A program made the translations under genes and the position numbers. Below the pieces are notes generated by a model. The model saw nothing but the letters and a program-made list of their open reading frames with translations, had not been told where the DNA came from and searched no databases. Below, one piece after another: positions 56,501-64,000 of a stretch of DNA of 64,000 bases. The first letter of the stretch is position 1. Every line of letters begins with the position of its first letter. Source of the DNA: Trissonchulus latispiculum (taxonomy: Eukaryota; Nematoda; Enoplea; Enoplida; Ironidae); NCBI GenBank assembly GCA_030248195.1, contig JASAND010026119.1, forward strand, positions 1 through 64,000, in the 5' to 3' direction.

Positions 56501-59500
56501 GACTTGATCTTTGCGGACATAGGTTAGAAAGAGTCGCGCTTCCTGCTGCTATGTTTTGGAGCTCATATCTCCAACCCATGACCCAGGAGGCGGGTGGGTT
56601 TCCCCCCCCCCAAAGGGGGTGGGTTTTTTTTTACCCCATGGCTATAATGTTAAACCTGACGCAATTGTATTTCCATTTTTTCGAAACATCGGAGAAAATG
56701 AAAAAATCGGGAAATGTTCTGAAAGTGAATTTGTGAAATTAGAGTATTAGGGAACTATCAAGTCGAGTGTTTTCTGAGGCAATAAGGCGATTTCACTGAA
56801 CATGGGCTAATTTTGGAAGTTAATTTTTTGCGGTTGAATGTGTAGTGTGTATATATACGATTGAGTATGACCTCAGCTAGAGTTAATAATGCCATGAATA
56901 ACAGTGGTGTGCTAAACCTAATACTGTTAAAACGTCTAGATTTGTTTATATTGTCCAAGGACAGTGGCGCACATAGGAAATTTTTTCAGGGGGGGGCGGA
57001 CCTCAAAAAATTTGGGGGGGTCTGGGGCAAAATTTTTGAAAACCAGGTTTAAAATTCAAAAATAAGCGTAAATTAAACAAAAATCGAATAAATTTTGCGC
57101 CGACCAAGGGCGCACCCGGGATTTAGAAGAGGGGAGTTGAGTCTCAGAAAGTTTTTACATTCGTCAGGTGCACAAGATTTCGAAATAGCCGTTCATCTAC
57201 CGGGGGTCTGGGGGGCAGAGCCCCCCAGAAGTTGAAGAAATTTTTTGTTTTTGCAATAAAATCGGTCTTCGAAGCTTTAATTCTTTTCATACTGAAGAAT
57301 TGAGAAAATTGTTTAAAATTCTTGACATTTTTAGGCAAAAATGGTAATTTTCTCCGAAAAGTCGGATGCATTCCAAGCTTTTTCTTCATAAATGCATTAA
57401 ATATGCCGTTGAAAAGTGGAAAATTCGCGCCGAAGGCGCGAAATTTTTTGGTTTTTTGTCCTTTTTCCTCTTTCTCTCCTTAATTTTTCCTACCTTCGAA
57501 TCGCGACGGGGAGGGGGCGGCCGCCCCCCCCGCCCCCCCTAAGTGCGCCCCTGTCCAAGGATGTCTTTTATTTTGTTATTCTTATTTTATTTAGACTGTT
57601 TTTGAAGCAGAACCTTATTGAGGATGGCCGAGAATCAGCCGAATACTGCTGTGAATCCAGTAGGTCTAGAGCTAGCTTGTTTTTTGTTGATTCCACTTCG
57701 TATCTGTAGTTGTGAGCGAATTAGGGGGAACCTATCCATGAGGCTCGGGGGGCACTCTGATGGATGTGGGCCCCAACCGTGTCGCAAGTCCTAATTTAGC
57801 CTATTGTACAGAAAGATCCGCAACTGATAGAGCTTTCTTATTTGGCATGTGAGGTGGGCCAAAGAAGGACTACAACGTAGGCTATAGTAGGTTTCGCCCG
57901 GACCCCTGTGGCGCCTTGGCCAGGGGTCCGGATCGGTCAAGTCAGAACTCAATATAAGTTTGGTATCAAATGACAGCTGTTGGTGAAGCGAATAATTTTT
58001 GTTATTGGAGGACCCCTCTAAAGTGGACCCAGCGGCCTGCGGCATCCTGACTAGGGTCCGGGCTGGCCCAGAATCGAAATTTCCAGAAGTGGTCAAGTTT
58101 GGTATCAAATGAAAGCGGTTGGTGAAGCGAACAATTTTTGTCATTGGGAGGACCCCTCTAAAGTGGACCCAGCGGCCTGTAGCACCCTGACTAGGGTCCG
58201 GGCCTGCCCAAAATGGCCCAAAATAGAAATTTCCAGAAGTGGTCAGGTTCGGTATTACATGAAAGCCCTTGGTGAGGCGAACAATTTTTTCATTGAAGGA
58301 CCCCTCTAAAGTGTCTCCAACGGCCTGTAGCACCTGGCCAGGGGTCTGAACCGGTCAAAATTGGTCAAAATTCAAAATTTCCAAAAGTGATCTCGTTTGA
58401 TATCACATGGTGAGGTGAACAATTTTTTATTGGAGGACCCCTGAAGACCCCCGCCTGGACAGGGGTCCTAATTTGTCAAAAGTCAAAATTTCCAAGAGTT
58501 GTCAAATTTGGTTTTAAATGAAAGAAATTCTTAAGTGAGCTGAGCAACTTTTGTCATAGAACTGCATATCCAAGGTGACTGTAGAGCGGTGTGGTGGGTT
58601 GAATCAGGCGACTTTGTGTCGAAAATAAAATTTTTCAAAATTTGGTCAAATTTTATATCATATGAAATAACTTAAAGAGACTAACAAGTTTTGTCATTAG
58701 TGTGTTCTGCCGTGTCAAAGTCAAAGCTGTTATCACGCTTATTCAGCATATTCGGATTTCGATATTGTTGCAGATCCGTTTGCTTCGTTCTTATCTTGTC
58801 GAGAAATGATAAAAGCAAGCAATAATATAAATGAAATGCTTTTGATAGCACATATTTTAACACAAGCACAGTCGACCACGAATTGTGCTTAATGCGAATA
58901 TGGATACGTATTCTTGCTCCTGCTGCTAGGGTTTGTTTGTTAACATGAAAGGTTTGCGTACTTAGGGCGGTTGTTTATGTCACTCCATTTTCCAACATAT
59001 TTATTTCAGAGATGGGGTAGGTCAAAGAGTAGCCAGCTTAGGGTCACCCCTAGTCACCTCAGAATTGGCACTTAAAATGTGATAATGGGCGTTATGCTTA
59101 CGTTAGCAGATGCTAGCAGAATATATTGCACATCATTACCTATTTCTTCTCGAAAGACGAAAAGTTCGCGCGAATAGGGCAGAAGGAGGGAATTCCCTAT
59201 TCAGCGGCAAAGCTGGTTTCTGTTATTTTAGTCGCCGAGTAGATTCCCTATTCGGCGACAAAGCTGGTTTCTATTATTTTAGTCGCCGAGTAGATTCCCT
59301 ATTCGGCGACAAAGCTGGTTTCTATTATTTTAGTCGCCGAAGCGCACAAAGCTGGTTTCGGCCATTTTAGTCGCTGATAAACGGCATTTTTCCCCTTCAG
59401 CAGAACCTCAATTGTAAACATGCATCGTGTATTTTATATCTAAGTATTTCCCTATTCAACCAAGTTGGTCGCTCGTCGAGCACATTTCCCCCTTGTTGTA

Positions 59501-60361
59501 ATATTGTCACTTTGTGGACTGTGACACTGTGAGGTGTCATGTGTTTTTCTATTGTAGGTAGCTACAAGATTAAGGTCCCAAAGATGGTTCCAGGAGAAAC
59601 TTTTACATGTCTAGACATGATCACTGATTTGCTCACACCCCCAGGAAAAATTTCAGCTACTGCTGCGGTAGAAGAACTAAATACATCTGGTGTGTTCTGT
59701 TTTGTTAGGTGTTGCAGTTTCTGTGTATTTTTTGAGAAATAAGTAAAGGTGGTAAACCATTATAGCTTGTTACAGCTTTTGGGCCAATATTAGGTAGGTA
59801 AATGGTAAAGGTAATCTCGGAAAATTCTCCTACCCCGGTTAGGGTCTAGGGTGCCGATGCTAATCCCCGGATACACAGCTCTGTGAGCCAGGAGTATCAC
59901 CTCGAATTAGGACTAAAACCGTGGATGAAGGGCTAGCTCCTCTAGGCAGATGCCCTGCAGTGTCTCCAGTATTGTCACCTTATTGTCAAGACAGCAATCA
60001 TGAAAGAGGCTTCAGTTCTTCTAGTCTGGTGTCTTGGTTTCCGTTAACTCACCAATTCATGTAAAAGGCTTGGTGTGGTTTTTCAGATGGCATGCAATCC
60101 TACAGTGGACCCTTATATTGTTAGTTATACTAATGAAGATATTTTCTTGTTTTGTGACTTAACTTACTCACCGAACTTCCACCACTCATTAGTATCATTG
60201 TTTTAGATTGTAATGATGAAGATAACTATGGTTCTTGTTGGTCAGTTGCTCAAGAAATTACTTATAGTTATGATGCAGTAGACGGGACAAGGGTTTCTTC
60301 TCCCACACCTGTCGGATACGGGTTTGCCTGCCTTCGCTGCAATGTGTTCAGTACTCTTAAA
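44501..60361 (+). CDS. SHQ1: SHQ1, H/ACA RNP assembly factor (exons 1-5, 3' part missing)
   Basis: Exons found by splice sites and phase: 44501-44578 (MLTPSFKLDQDDDF..SIKAPFSK), 53721-53788 (VTDADIAITGNEFFF..KPYFL), 57595-57659 (LFLKQNLIEDGRESAEYCCE), 59558-59689 (YKIKVPKMVPGETF, MITDLLTPPG, VEELNTS), 60207-60361 (YGFACLRCNVFSTLK). The order and spacing of motifs match SHQ1: MLTPxFxLxQD start, AKPYFLRL, LPKETPGxxF-like, VEE, then YGFxxLRxxV at the start of the SHQ1-specific domain. Exons 1-4 make the CS-like N-terminal domain that holds dyskerin before H/ACA RNP assembly. Donors are GTTAGT, GTATGG, GTAGGT, GTGTGT, GTTAGT. ATG ATG starts at 44501/44504. Later exons may lie beyond the window or in diverged sequence. 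Introns are 9.1, 3.8, 1.9 and 0.5 kb and are loaded with transposons. Confidence 0.9.
44602..46444 (+). mobile_element. Helitron/HINE-like element, copy 3, in SHQ1 intron 1
   Basis: Begins TC plus the ATAGGGGTCGC hairpin (about 44604-44629), 24 bp after the SHQ1 exon 1 boundary. Then TGCGCAG region, spacer, satellite B (45240-45860) and satellite A (45880-46250), both inverted, ending GGAGCATTTTTGTTACTTG at 46444. The left 350 bp are nearly the same as in copy 2. Flanks are A on the left and T on the right, with no target duplication visible. Confidence 0.75.
46500..47130. repeat. G-run MITE fragments in SHQ1 intron 1
   Basis: Two left ends in the same orientation (CTGGGTTTTCTTTAGTGG near 46532 and CTGGGTTTATTTTACTGGG near 46741) are followed by G runs and AT-rich cores; the second contains TTCCGGCTACGCCGGAA. 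C runs near 47020-47050 may be a matching right end. Boundaries are unclear because copies are overlapped or truncated. Confidence 0.5.
47131..49005. other. SHQ1 intron 1, mixed repeats, no gene supported
   Basis: Includes a 144-codon open frame at 47460-47894 without recognisable motifs, a GGTTTTTTCCCC-type block near 48050, a CACCATAGGTGTAAC hAT-like terminus near 48302, and a G-run MITE core with TTCCGGCTTCGCCGGAG near 48760. Confidence 0.45.
49006..49545 (-). pseudogene. Protein-like fragment of unknown family
   Basis: On the minus strand, two frames give successive protein-like stretches: first AVGSAAAFLPAPPSSTDQG and PYNSFPLL-like text near 49520-49400, then FNKAQIEDFRSKTRMAVSRP and GREAIITNANKGFHTKGKSK from 49389. 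The frame change near 49375 suggests a decayed retroelement ORF or a lost exon. No domain was recognised. It lies inside SHQ1 intron 1 on the opposite strand. Confidence 0.3.
49607..50589. mobile_element. G-run MITE split by a SINE
   Basis: GGTATTTTTTAGGG at 49607 and CCCCTGTAAAAAATACC at 50573-50589 are inverted ends. Without the SINE (49889-50518) and one target copy the element is about 340 bp. The core has TCCGGCGAAGCTTCGGA near 49800. Confidence 0.7.
49889..50518 (+). mobile_element. tRNA-derived SINE, about 630 bp, 14-bp target duplication
   Basis: The perfect direct repeat GACCAAAATCCGGG flanks it (49875-49888, 50519-50532). The head (49891-49962) is tRNA-like: GTAGCGGAATGGTTAAGGCG as A-box region, GGACTTCGGATCGAAAGG as anticodon arm with loop CTTCGGA (anticodon TCG, as in tRNA-Arg), and GGTTCGATTCC as B-box. 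Next comes CCTTGAGCAAGAAACTTAGG, resembling conserved central domains shared by invertebrate SINEs. The tail ends in (CGA)n. The body is unusually long. Mobilised in trans by a LINE, probably one with a similar tail. Confidence 0.85.
51187..51569. mobile_element. hAT-type MITE, CACTAGCGTAGCC/CAGGCGCGTAGC ends
   Basis: Perfect 8-bp duplication GTTTCCAT (51179-51186, 51570-51577). Ends CACTAGCGTAGCCAG and TTTGCTACGCGCCTG. It splits the RNase H remnant of the LINE; joining the flanks restores LINE similarity. A truncated inverted relative lies at 54463-54770. Confidence 0.88.
52296..52686. mobile_element. hAT-type MITE, CAGTGGCGGATC ends
   Basis: Duplication GGTATACC / GGTATCCC (52288-52295, 52687-52694) flanks ends CAGTGGCGGATCCAGG and TAGATCCGCCAGTG. 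A core of CATCCGATTTTTCGAAG and AAAGAATTAAAGATCCGAAG type is shared, inverted, with the element at 56962-57553. It interrupts the endonuclease side of the LINE. Confidence 0.88.
52750..53114. mobile_element. G-run MITE, CTGGCTTATTTTTA ends
   Basis: CTGGCTTATTTTTAGGC on the left and CAGTAAAAATAAGCCAG on the right. G runs lie inside each end and the core carries TTCCGGCGAAGCCGGAA near 52940. It separates ORF1-like and endonuclease parts of the LINE. Confidence 0.82.
53348..53371 (-). other. 2A-like ribosome-skipping motif DIERNPGP
   Basis: On the minus strand the ORF reads RPAYWRLLLLPARDIERNPG followed by P. DxExNPGP with a preceding Leu-rich stretch is the signature of 2A peptides, at which the ribosome fails to form the Gly-Pro bond. 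CPICSKP and WVHLR follow, like the PHD-type finger that often comes after 2A motifs in LINE ORF1. Similar 2A motifs are known in trypanosome ingi/L1Tc and in sea urchin and other invertebrate LINEs. Confidence 0.8.
53789..54462. other. SHQ1 intron 2, start; no element delimited
   Basis: GGGCTTATTCTAGTGGG near 53847 looks like one end of a G-run MITE, and AT-rich core-like sequence follows. No second end or coding exon was found. Confidence 0.4.
54463..54770. mobile_element. hAT-type MITE, truncated, CAGGCGCGTAGCC end
   Basis: Aligns in inverted orientation with 51187-51569 through GAGTACCAATTACTC and AGGAATTTTTTCCTGCC. The other terminus is lost near AATAGGAGGCC at about 54770. Confidence 0.75.
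54771..55628. other. SHQ1 intron 2, nothing recognised
   Basis: AT-rich sequence without a supported exon or element boundary. Possible acceptors (for example TTTTGCAG near 55243) are not followed by SHQ1-like sequence. Confidence 0.45.
55629..56644. mobile_element. TA-flanked element TAGCCATGGGG, copy A (uninterrupted)
   Basis: Ends TAGCCATGGGGGGAAAAACC and CCCCATGGCTA, flanked by TA (55627-55628, 56645-56646); 1016 bp. It aligns with copy B (39145-42330) and supplies the empty site for both insertions there. No ORF with recognisable motifs. Confidence 0.82.
56962..57553. mobile_element. hAT-type MITE, CAGTGGCGCAC ends, next to SHQ1 exon 3
   Basis: Perfect 8-bp duplication TCCAAGGA (56954-56961, 57554-57561). 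Ends CAGTGGCGCACATAGG and GTGCGCCCCTG. The internal block near 57180-57400 is inverted relative to the 52296-52686 core. Its right end is 41 bp from SHQ1 exon 3, so it lies in the branch-point/acceptor neighbourhood of that intron. Confidence 0.88.
57940..58690 (-). repeat. Diverged satellite A array in SHQ1 intron 3
   Basis: About five units of 120-150 bp carrying GTTTGGTATCAAATGAAAG-like and GTGAAGCGAACAATTTTTG words (near 57958, 58097, 58247, 58388, 58508). The last units return to canonical satellite A (GCTGAGCAACTTTTGTCATA). Inter-unit blocks contain GGACCCCTCTAAAGTGGACC, which is absent from the other arrays. Confidence 0.75.
59128..59390 (+). repeat. 51-bp minisatellite with internal hairpins
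   Basis: The unit AGATTCCCTATTCGGCGACA..AGTCGCCGAGT repeats with 51-bp period (GTCGCC at 59231, 59282, 59333), with partial units on both sides. Each unit pairs TCGGCGAC with GTCGCCGA around a 26-nt loop. The 17-codon periodic frame is a by-product. It lies in SHQ1 intron 3, about 170 bp before exon 4. Confidence 0.8.
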
Positions 60362-60469
60362 GTTAGTGCGTATACTAAGTTGTGTGCGTATTGCACTTCC
60401 AGTTACTGCTAGTTTCCTGGTGTGTTCTGTTTTTACGTTATGTAGCGCCTCTTGACGTTTCTGTAGGCG

Positions 60470-60722
60470 CAGGGTTGGGAGTCTCGGTCCGAGACCAAAA
60501 ATTTTCTGAAAACATCAAATTTCAGCGAAAATTTTAAATTAATATAACGAAAATTAACTGACGAGGTGCGGAAACCGTATGTTTATGTGTTAAAGGCCCT
60601 AATACTGTTCCTAGCCTCAAAAACTGGAAGAAATTAAATTTAAGCTTGAAATTGCTAGTCTAGGTCTCGGCACCCTGGTCTCGGTCTCGGTCTCGGCGAA
60701 ATCTCGGTCTCGCCCAACCCTG
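60470..60722. mobile_element. hAT-like MITE, CAGGGTTGGG ends
   Basis: CAGGGTTGGGAGTCTCGG on the left and CTCGCCCAACCCTG on the right, with GGTCTC repeats inside. Flanking TGTAGGCG / CGTAGGGC is a poor match for an 8-bp duplication. It lies 109 bp after SHQ1 exon 5. Confidence 0.65.
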
Positions 60723-61198
60723 CGTAGGGCTAGCTTTATTTCTCACTAAACGATATGTTTTTGACACTGTTTTCGTTCACCAAAGTAGTTTTGTTTGCGG
60801 TGCAAAGAAATAATAAGCAGTTATATACGTATACATAGAAAGAAAAACACAGAACGAGGCACAGTAACACAAGATGCGCACTCAACCTCTTCTGTAGTTA
60901 GAGTCATTTTAAATTCAAGAGTACTGGATACATCCGACATAGACATATTCCGTTCCATTGCATTGCAAACCCCAACCTATTCAAAAATGAGTGTATATAC
61001 GTAAAATAACAGTGCATAACATACTAGGTGCCTTGGAGCACAGGCAATATATATCCTCAGATGAGTGCTCAAAGCCCCATGCGTCTCATCACCCAGCCTC
61101 ACCAGGTGCGCACCTGGCATGGGGAAACTGGGTGGATATATATATTTACTCCAAGAGTGAGAGTCATACGAATACACAAAGAATTATATAAATTTTTT
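60723..61198. other. Region between SHQ1 exon 5 and the Penelope-like element
   Basis: A small open frame (60795-61004) does not resemble SHQ1. Near 61085-61135 CACCCAG..CTGGGTGG encloses CCAGGTGCGCACCTGG, a nested palindrome just beyond the 3' end of the Penelope-like element. Confidence 0.45.
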
Positions 61199-61693
61199 TT
61201 AAAAATAAACTTTATTTAAAAAAATTTTTAATAATAAAATTTTGTCAACATTTTTGTCCGTAAACAGAGATTTTTTAGAAAGCCACTTCGAAATAATCTG
61301 TCGTAATTTATTATTGGAAAATTGTCTATAAGTAAGTTTATGAATGAGTTTGACAACGGATTGCTCGAGAAATGACGTATTAGTACTTAACATAGTTAAA
61401 CGTACTAATTCGTTATAAAATACTTGTCCAGCCATTTTTTGTGAGTAATTAAAAAAGGCATGTGGGAATTTAAGCGTAATAAAATTAAACTTTTCCGTTT
61501 TATCGAAAGGTTTTGTTATAAAATAACCATTTTTAATCGCAATTTCTATATCCAATACTTCAGCTAGACTATCGTCTTTATTTTGTCTTCTTAAAATCAA
61601 AGATAGTGGATAAATCATCGGTTTAACGATTTCAAATTTTCCTTTATCATTAAAAACCGTTAAATCATCCATATATCGAAAAATGTAAATCAA
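61199..61693 (-). pseudogene. Reverse transcriptase C-terminal part (YMDD and thumb)
   Basis: Starts IYIFRYMDDLTVFNDKGKFE and continues through the thumb-like region KFPHAFFNYSQKMAGQVFYN to TAA at 61199. It belongs to the same protein as 61731-63245 but is out of frame with it. Confidence 0.8.
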
Positions 61694-61730
61694 CGAATTA
61701 GTTAATTCCCAGTCTTTTTGTTTAATTAAA

Positions 61731-63245
61731 CTATATATAAATGAATTTGAATTCGCAATTAAATAAAAACAGATTTACTAAGTATGGAGCACAATCTGTG
61801 CCCATGGGAATACCTATATTTTGTCTGCAAACTTTATCCCCAACAGTAAAAACCGTATTGCTAACTACACACTTTATAAATTCCTTTAAATTTTGTTTAT
61901 CAATAAAATTTGAAAGATTTTTGTTGTTACTCCAGAAAGCTTTCTCAGTAGTAGCAACCATTCCACTCGTTCCCATAAAACGATCTATAAGATCATTCAT
62001 ATAAAAGAAAATATCATCGAGTGTTAGAGAAGTATACATTTCTGTAAAATCATAAGTAGCCACGTTTTGTGCGACCACCTTTTTATTCATTTCTTTAATT
62101 GCATGAATTATCTGTTTTGAATTATCAATTACCCAAAATAATTTTAATTTGTACCTTCCGTTACGTCCAACAGCTTTACAATAATTACGTACATTGATGT
62201 ACAATAATTTCAAGCATTGAGAAACTTTAGATGAAATAGTTTTCAAGAAAGAATTTTTTGAAGAGATAATTACTCGAAACTTTACTGGTTTTTTATGAAA
62301 CTTAGGCAAAATTTGTATAAAAGGGAGCGAACCATACAAACTTTGTTCATTCAAACCATAATCCATAGCAATTTGCTGCTTCAATTCTGGTAATGTTATA
62401 GAAGTAAAACTATAATTTGCCACATTATGTTCATAACCAGTTTCCAACAGAAGTTGTCTTAAATAGAATTGTTTGCAGATGAGGCAAAAATTTTGAGAAG
62501 CCTTATCTATCACCGTAATTACAAAATGTTCTTTAATAAATTCCAAATAATTTTTGGCATCTACTGACAACTTCTCATTTTTTATTAATTCAAAATATTT
62601 GCTTTGAGATACTTTCTTAAGATTGTTTTTACAATCTTGAATAACAGCATGCATCCAATCTAAATAATCCGATTCTATCAAGCACTTTTTTGAAGTAATA
62701 TTATAAATATAACTTTTCAATCCAGCTTTAATTTTTTTGATGCAGTTATTTATATTAGTCGCCTTTCGAAACCGATATTTAGGGCCTTTCTGCATTAGCT
62801 CCCTTAGTTCTATATTATCTATAACTTCTAAATCCCCAGTAATTACATGACCATGATCAGCATCACAAAAACGAGAATTAGTACATGCACAACTATTGGG
62901 TGTATTGATTACTGCATCCACTTTGAAATTTTCCACTGTCTGCCTATAGTTAAAAATAAAACTCGATATTGGTGGATCATATGAATAAAGAACCATAGGA
63001 TTTGAATATTCTTCTTCAAACTCTTTATCCTTCCAGAATACTTTATTTTTGGCAAAAATTCGTCGAAAACATAGTATGTCCATTAACATATTATCAAAAC
63101 GAAAAAATATTTTACTTTTGTTGTTTTTATTTTCATTATTCCTTTCAACAACTTCATGCAATTTTGCTCTTACAATATCTCTCATTAATTCAATAAATAA
63201 AGTTTCTTTGGAATTTAATATTATCGCATACAACATTTTTAACAT
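61731..63245 (-). pseudogene. Reverse transcriptase, main part (504 codons)
   Basis: Holds the N-terminal region with SCACTNSRFCDADHGHVI, the DKA motif, PKFHKKP, motif A and motif B. The frame stops at TAG right after EFKFIYI. Removing four bases of the TATATA run would continue into the next frame, which begins YSLIKQKDWELTNS and contains YMDD. Confidence 0.82.
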
Positions 63246-63925
63246 ATTGTTTAGGTTTACTAAATATAAATTTTAAAACATTTTTTCTAAATTTTTTACC
63301 GTCTGTGATATACCACATTTCTAAATTAGAAAGGAAAGATTTAGTATCGTTCATATTCCATTTAGTTTGCACGCTACTAGGTCGTTTGCTTCCGCGTACT
63401 TTGTTAACATTTTTCTGAACATATTTTCGGTTAAAATTCCAAAAAATAGCTATATCGTCTTTCTGTCCTTTCATTATTGTATTAAGTCCGTATGGAGATT
63501 TTGTGCGCAAATCTTTTATCCAATATTGTTCCCGATCTAATCTCGCATTCTTATCCATATTATCATCACCTGTAGATTCTACAGTTTCTATTAACTGTAC
63601 ACTATAATTTTTACAAGTTCCCATATTAAAATGTTCGATTAACTCAGTACAACCAGGTTTGGACTGTGTCCGTATAGCATAAATATGTTCCCGAATCCTT
63701 TCTTTAAACATACGTTTGGTCTCCCCTACGTACTGCATATTGCAGTCATTGCAAGTTAACAGATAAATTAAATTTTTTGTAGTACATTTAAAATTTTCAT
63801 TATTAATAGGTTCAATGTGATATTTACAAGAATTATAAGCACCGATAAATGTTTTGGAGCTATTTGTTTTAGAACAAGCTAAACATTGAGAAAACGAACA
63901 TTTGGTAAAAGAAGTAGGTGCTAAT
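63190..63925 (-). pseudogene. GIY-YIG endonuclease part of the Penelope-like element
   Basis: The open frame covers residues LAPTSFTKCSFSQCLACSKT to the linker. The zinc-finger-like cysteines, the Tyr of LIYLL, the YVG of the GIY-YIG pair, the catalytic Arg in FKERIREH, Glu in REQYWI and Asn in YGLN are all present. No ATG lies before the finger, so the true start is lost or upstream. The frame ends at 63190, overlapping the RT frame, which is shifted relative to it. Confidence 0.8.
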
Positions 63926-64000
63926 TAGCCACCCGGACCGGTTACTACACCCATAATAACCAGGGTGGGCGCGGGGTGGATTCCTACTAGCCAGGGTTTG

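Larger units (their letters stand above)
61199..63925 (-). mobile_element. Penelope-like element with N-terminal GIY-YIG (Naiad-like)
   Basis: Minus-strand order: CxxxxxCxxC finger (KCSFSQCLACSK, about 63900-63865), GIY-YIG endonuclease (IYLLTCNDCNMQYVGETKR, then KERIREH, REQYWI, YGLN; about 63775-63470), linker, reverse transcriptase (63245-61731 and 61693-61199). RT landmarks: FCDADHGHVITGD, VIDKASQNFCLICKQFY, LPKFHKKPVKFRVI, ATYDFTEMYTSL (motif A Asp), GIPMGTDCAP (motif B), FRYMDDL (catalytic motif C). Frame changes occur between EN and RT (63245-63190) and at a TATATATA run near 61735, so it is a recent but inactive copy. GIY-YIG before RT is the reverse of canonical Penelope and fits the permuted Naiad/Chlamys-type clade. 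The 5' end is near the window edge; a stop at about 63922 precedes the finger. Confidence 0.85.

Noticed and set aside
60795..61004. Possible sixth SHQ1 exon
   Set aside because: An acceptor-like TTCTGTAG precedes it at 60900-60907, but the phase-0 translation meets a stop and no frame resembles the SHQ1 region after YGFxxLRxxV.
61085..61135. Nested palindrome CACCCAG..CCAGGTGCGCACCTGG..CTGGGTGG as a ribozyme
   Set aside because: GGGGAAAC is present, but CTGATGA is missing, so it is not a hammerhead. Kept only as a structural note.

Overview
This is a metazoan (invertebrate) nuclear window: AT-rich, intron-bearing, and dominated by transposable elements, with a few unique-copy host genes. 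I cannot name the species. Introns have GT..AG junctions, host proteins are SENP8/SHQ1-like, and the repeats are tRNA-derived SINEs, hAT/PIF/TA-type MITEs, foldback palindromes, Helitron-like satellite-bearing elements, a 2A-bearing LINE and a Penelope-like element.

Host genes. (1) Minus strand, about 26342-21009: a four-exon gene for a long low-complexity protein ending in a complete NADAR (YbiA/DUF1768) domain; I reassembled exons 2-4 by splice sites and reading phase. (2) Plus strand, 43508-44209: an apparently intact single-exon SENP8 (NEDP1/DEN1) deneddylase. (3) Plus strand, 44501-60361 and beyond: SHQ1, the H/ACA RNP assembly factor, with exons at 44501-44578, 53721-53788, 57595-57659, 59558-59689 and 60207-60361; its 3' exons were not found. 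SHQ1 introns are filled with mobile DNA. (4) Weaker protein-like pieces: C2H2 fingers (6127), an SGNH-hydrolase-like exon (3925-4262), a frame-disrupted GC-rich ORF (7877-8558), a small minus-strand ORF (5540-5328) and an unassigned fragment (49545-49006).

Layout. 1-4400: a 4.3-kb palindrome next to a broken zinc-finger copy. 4400-9000: sparse genes and a Tourist-like MITE. 9.5-20.6 kb: nested foldback elements and MITEs, including a 3.4-kb hAT-type insertion holding a foldback and a tRNA-like palindrome. 21-26.3 kb: the NADAR gene. 26.7-46.4 kb: Helitron/HINE-like elements with a terminal hairpin, a conserved left region, internal satellites (periods about 148, about 185, and an alternating 145/136) and an end in GGAGCATTTTTG..CTTG; some form inverted dimers. 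One (40288-42154) lies in an element whose uninterrupted copy is at 55629-56644, so insertion without a clear target duplication can be read inside the window. 37.7-39.1 kb: a TRIM/retrozyme-like pair of direct repeats. 46.4-57.6 kb: SHQ1 introns with G-run MITEs, a SINE with a 14-bp target duplication, and a decayed LINE encoding a 2A-like motif, cut by three MITEs. 61.2-63.9 kb: a Penelope-like element with its GIY-YIG nuclease upstream of the reverse transcriptase (Naiad-like order).

Most short ORFs in the window fall in repeats or on the opposite strand of real exons and are not annotated.
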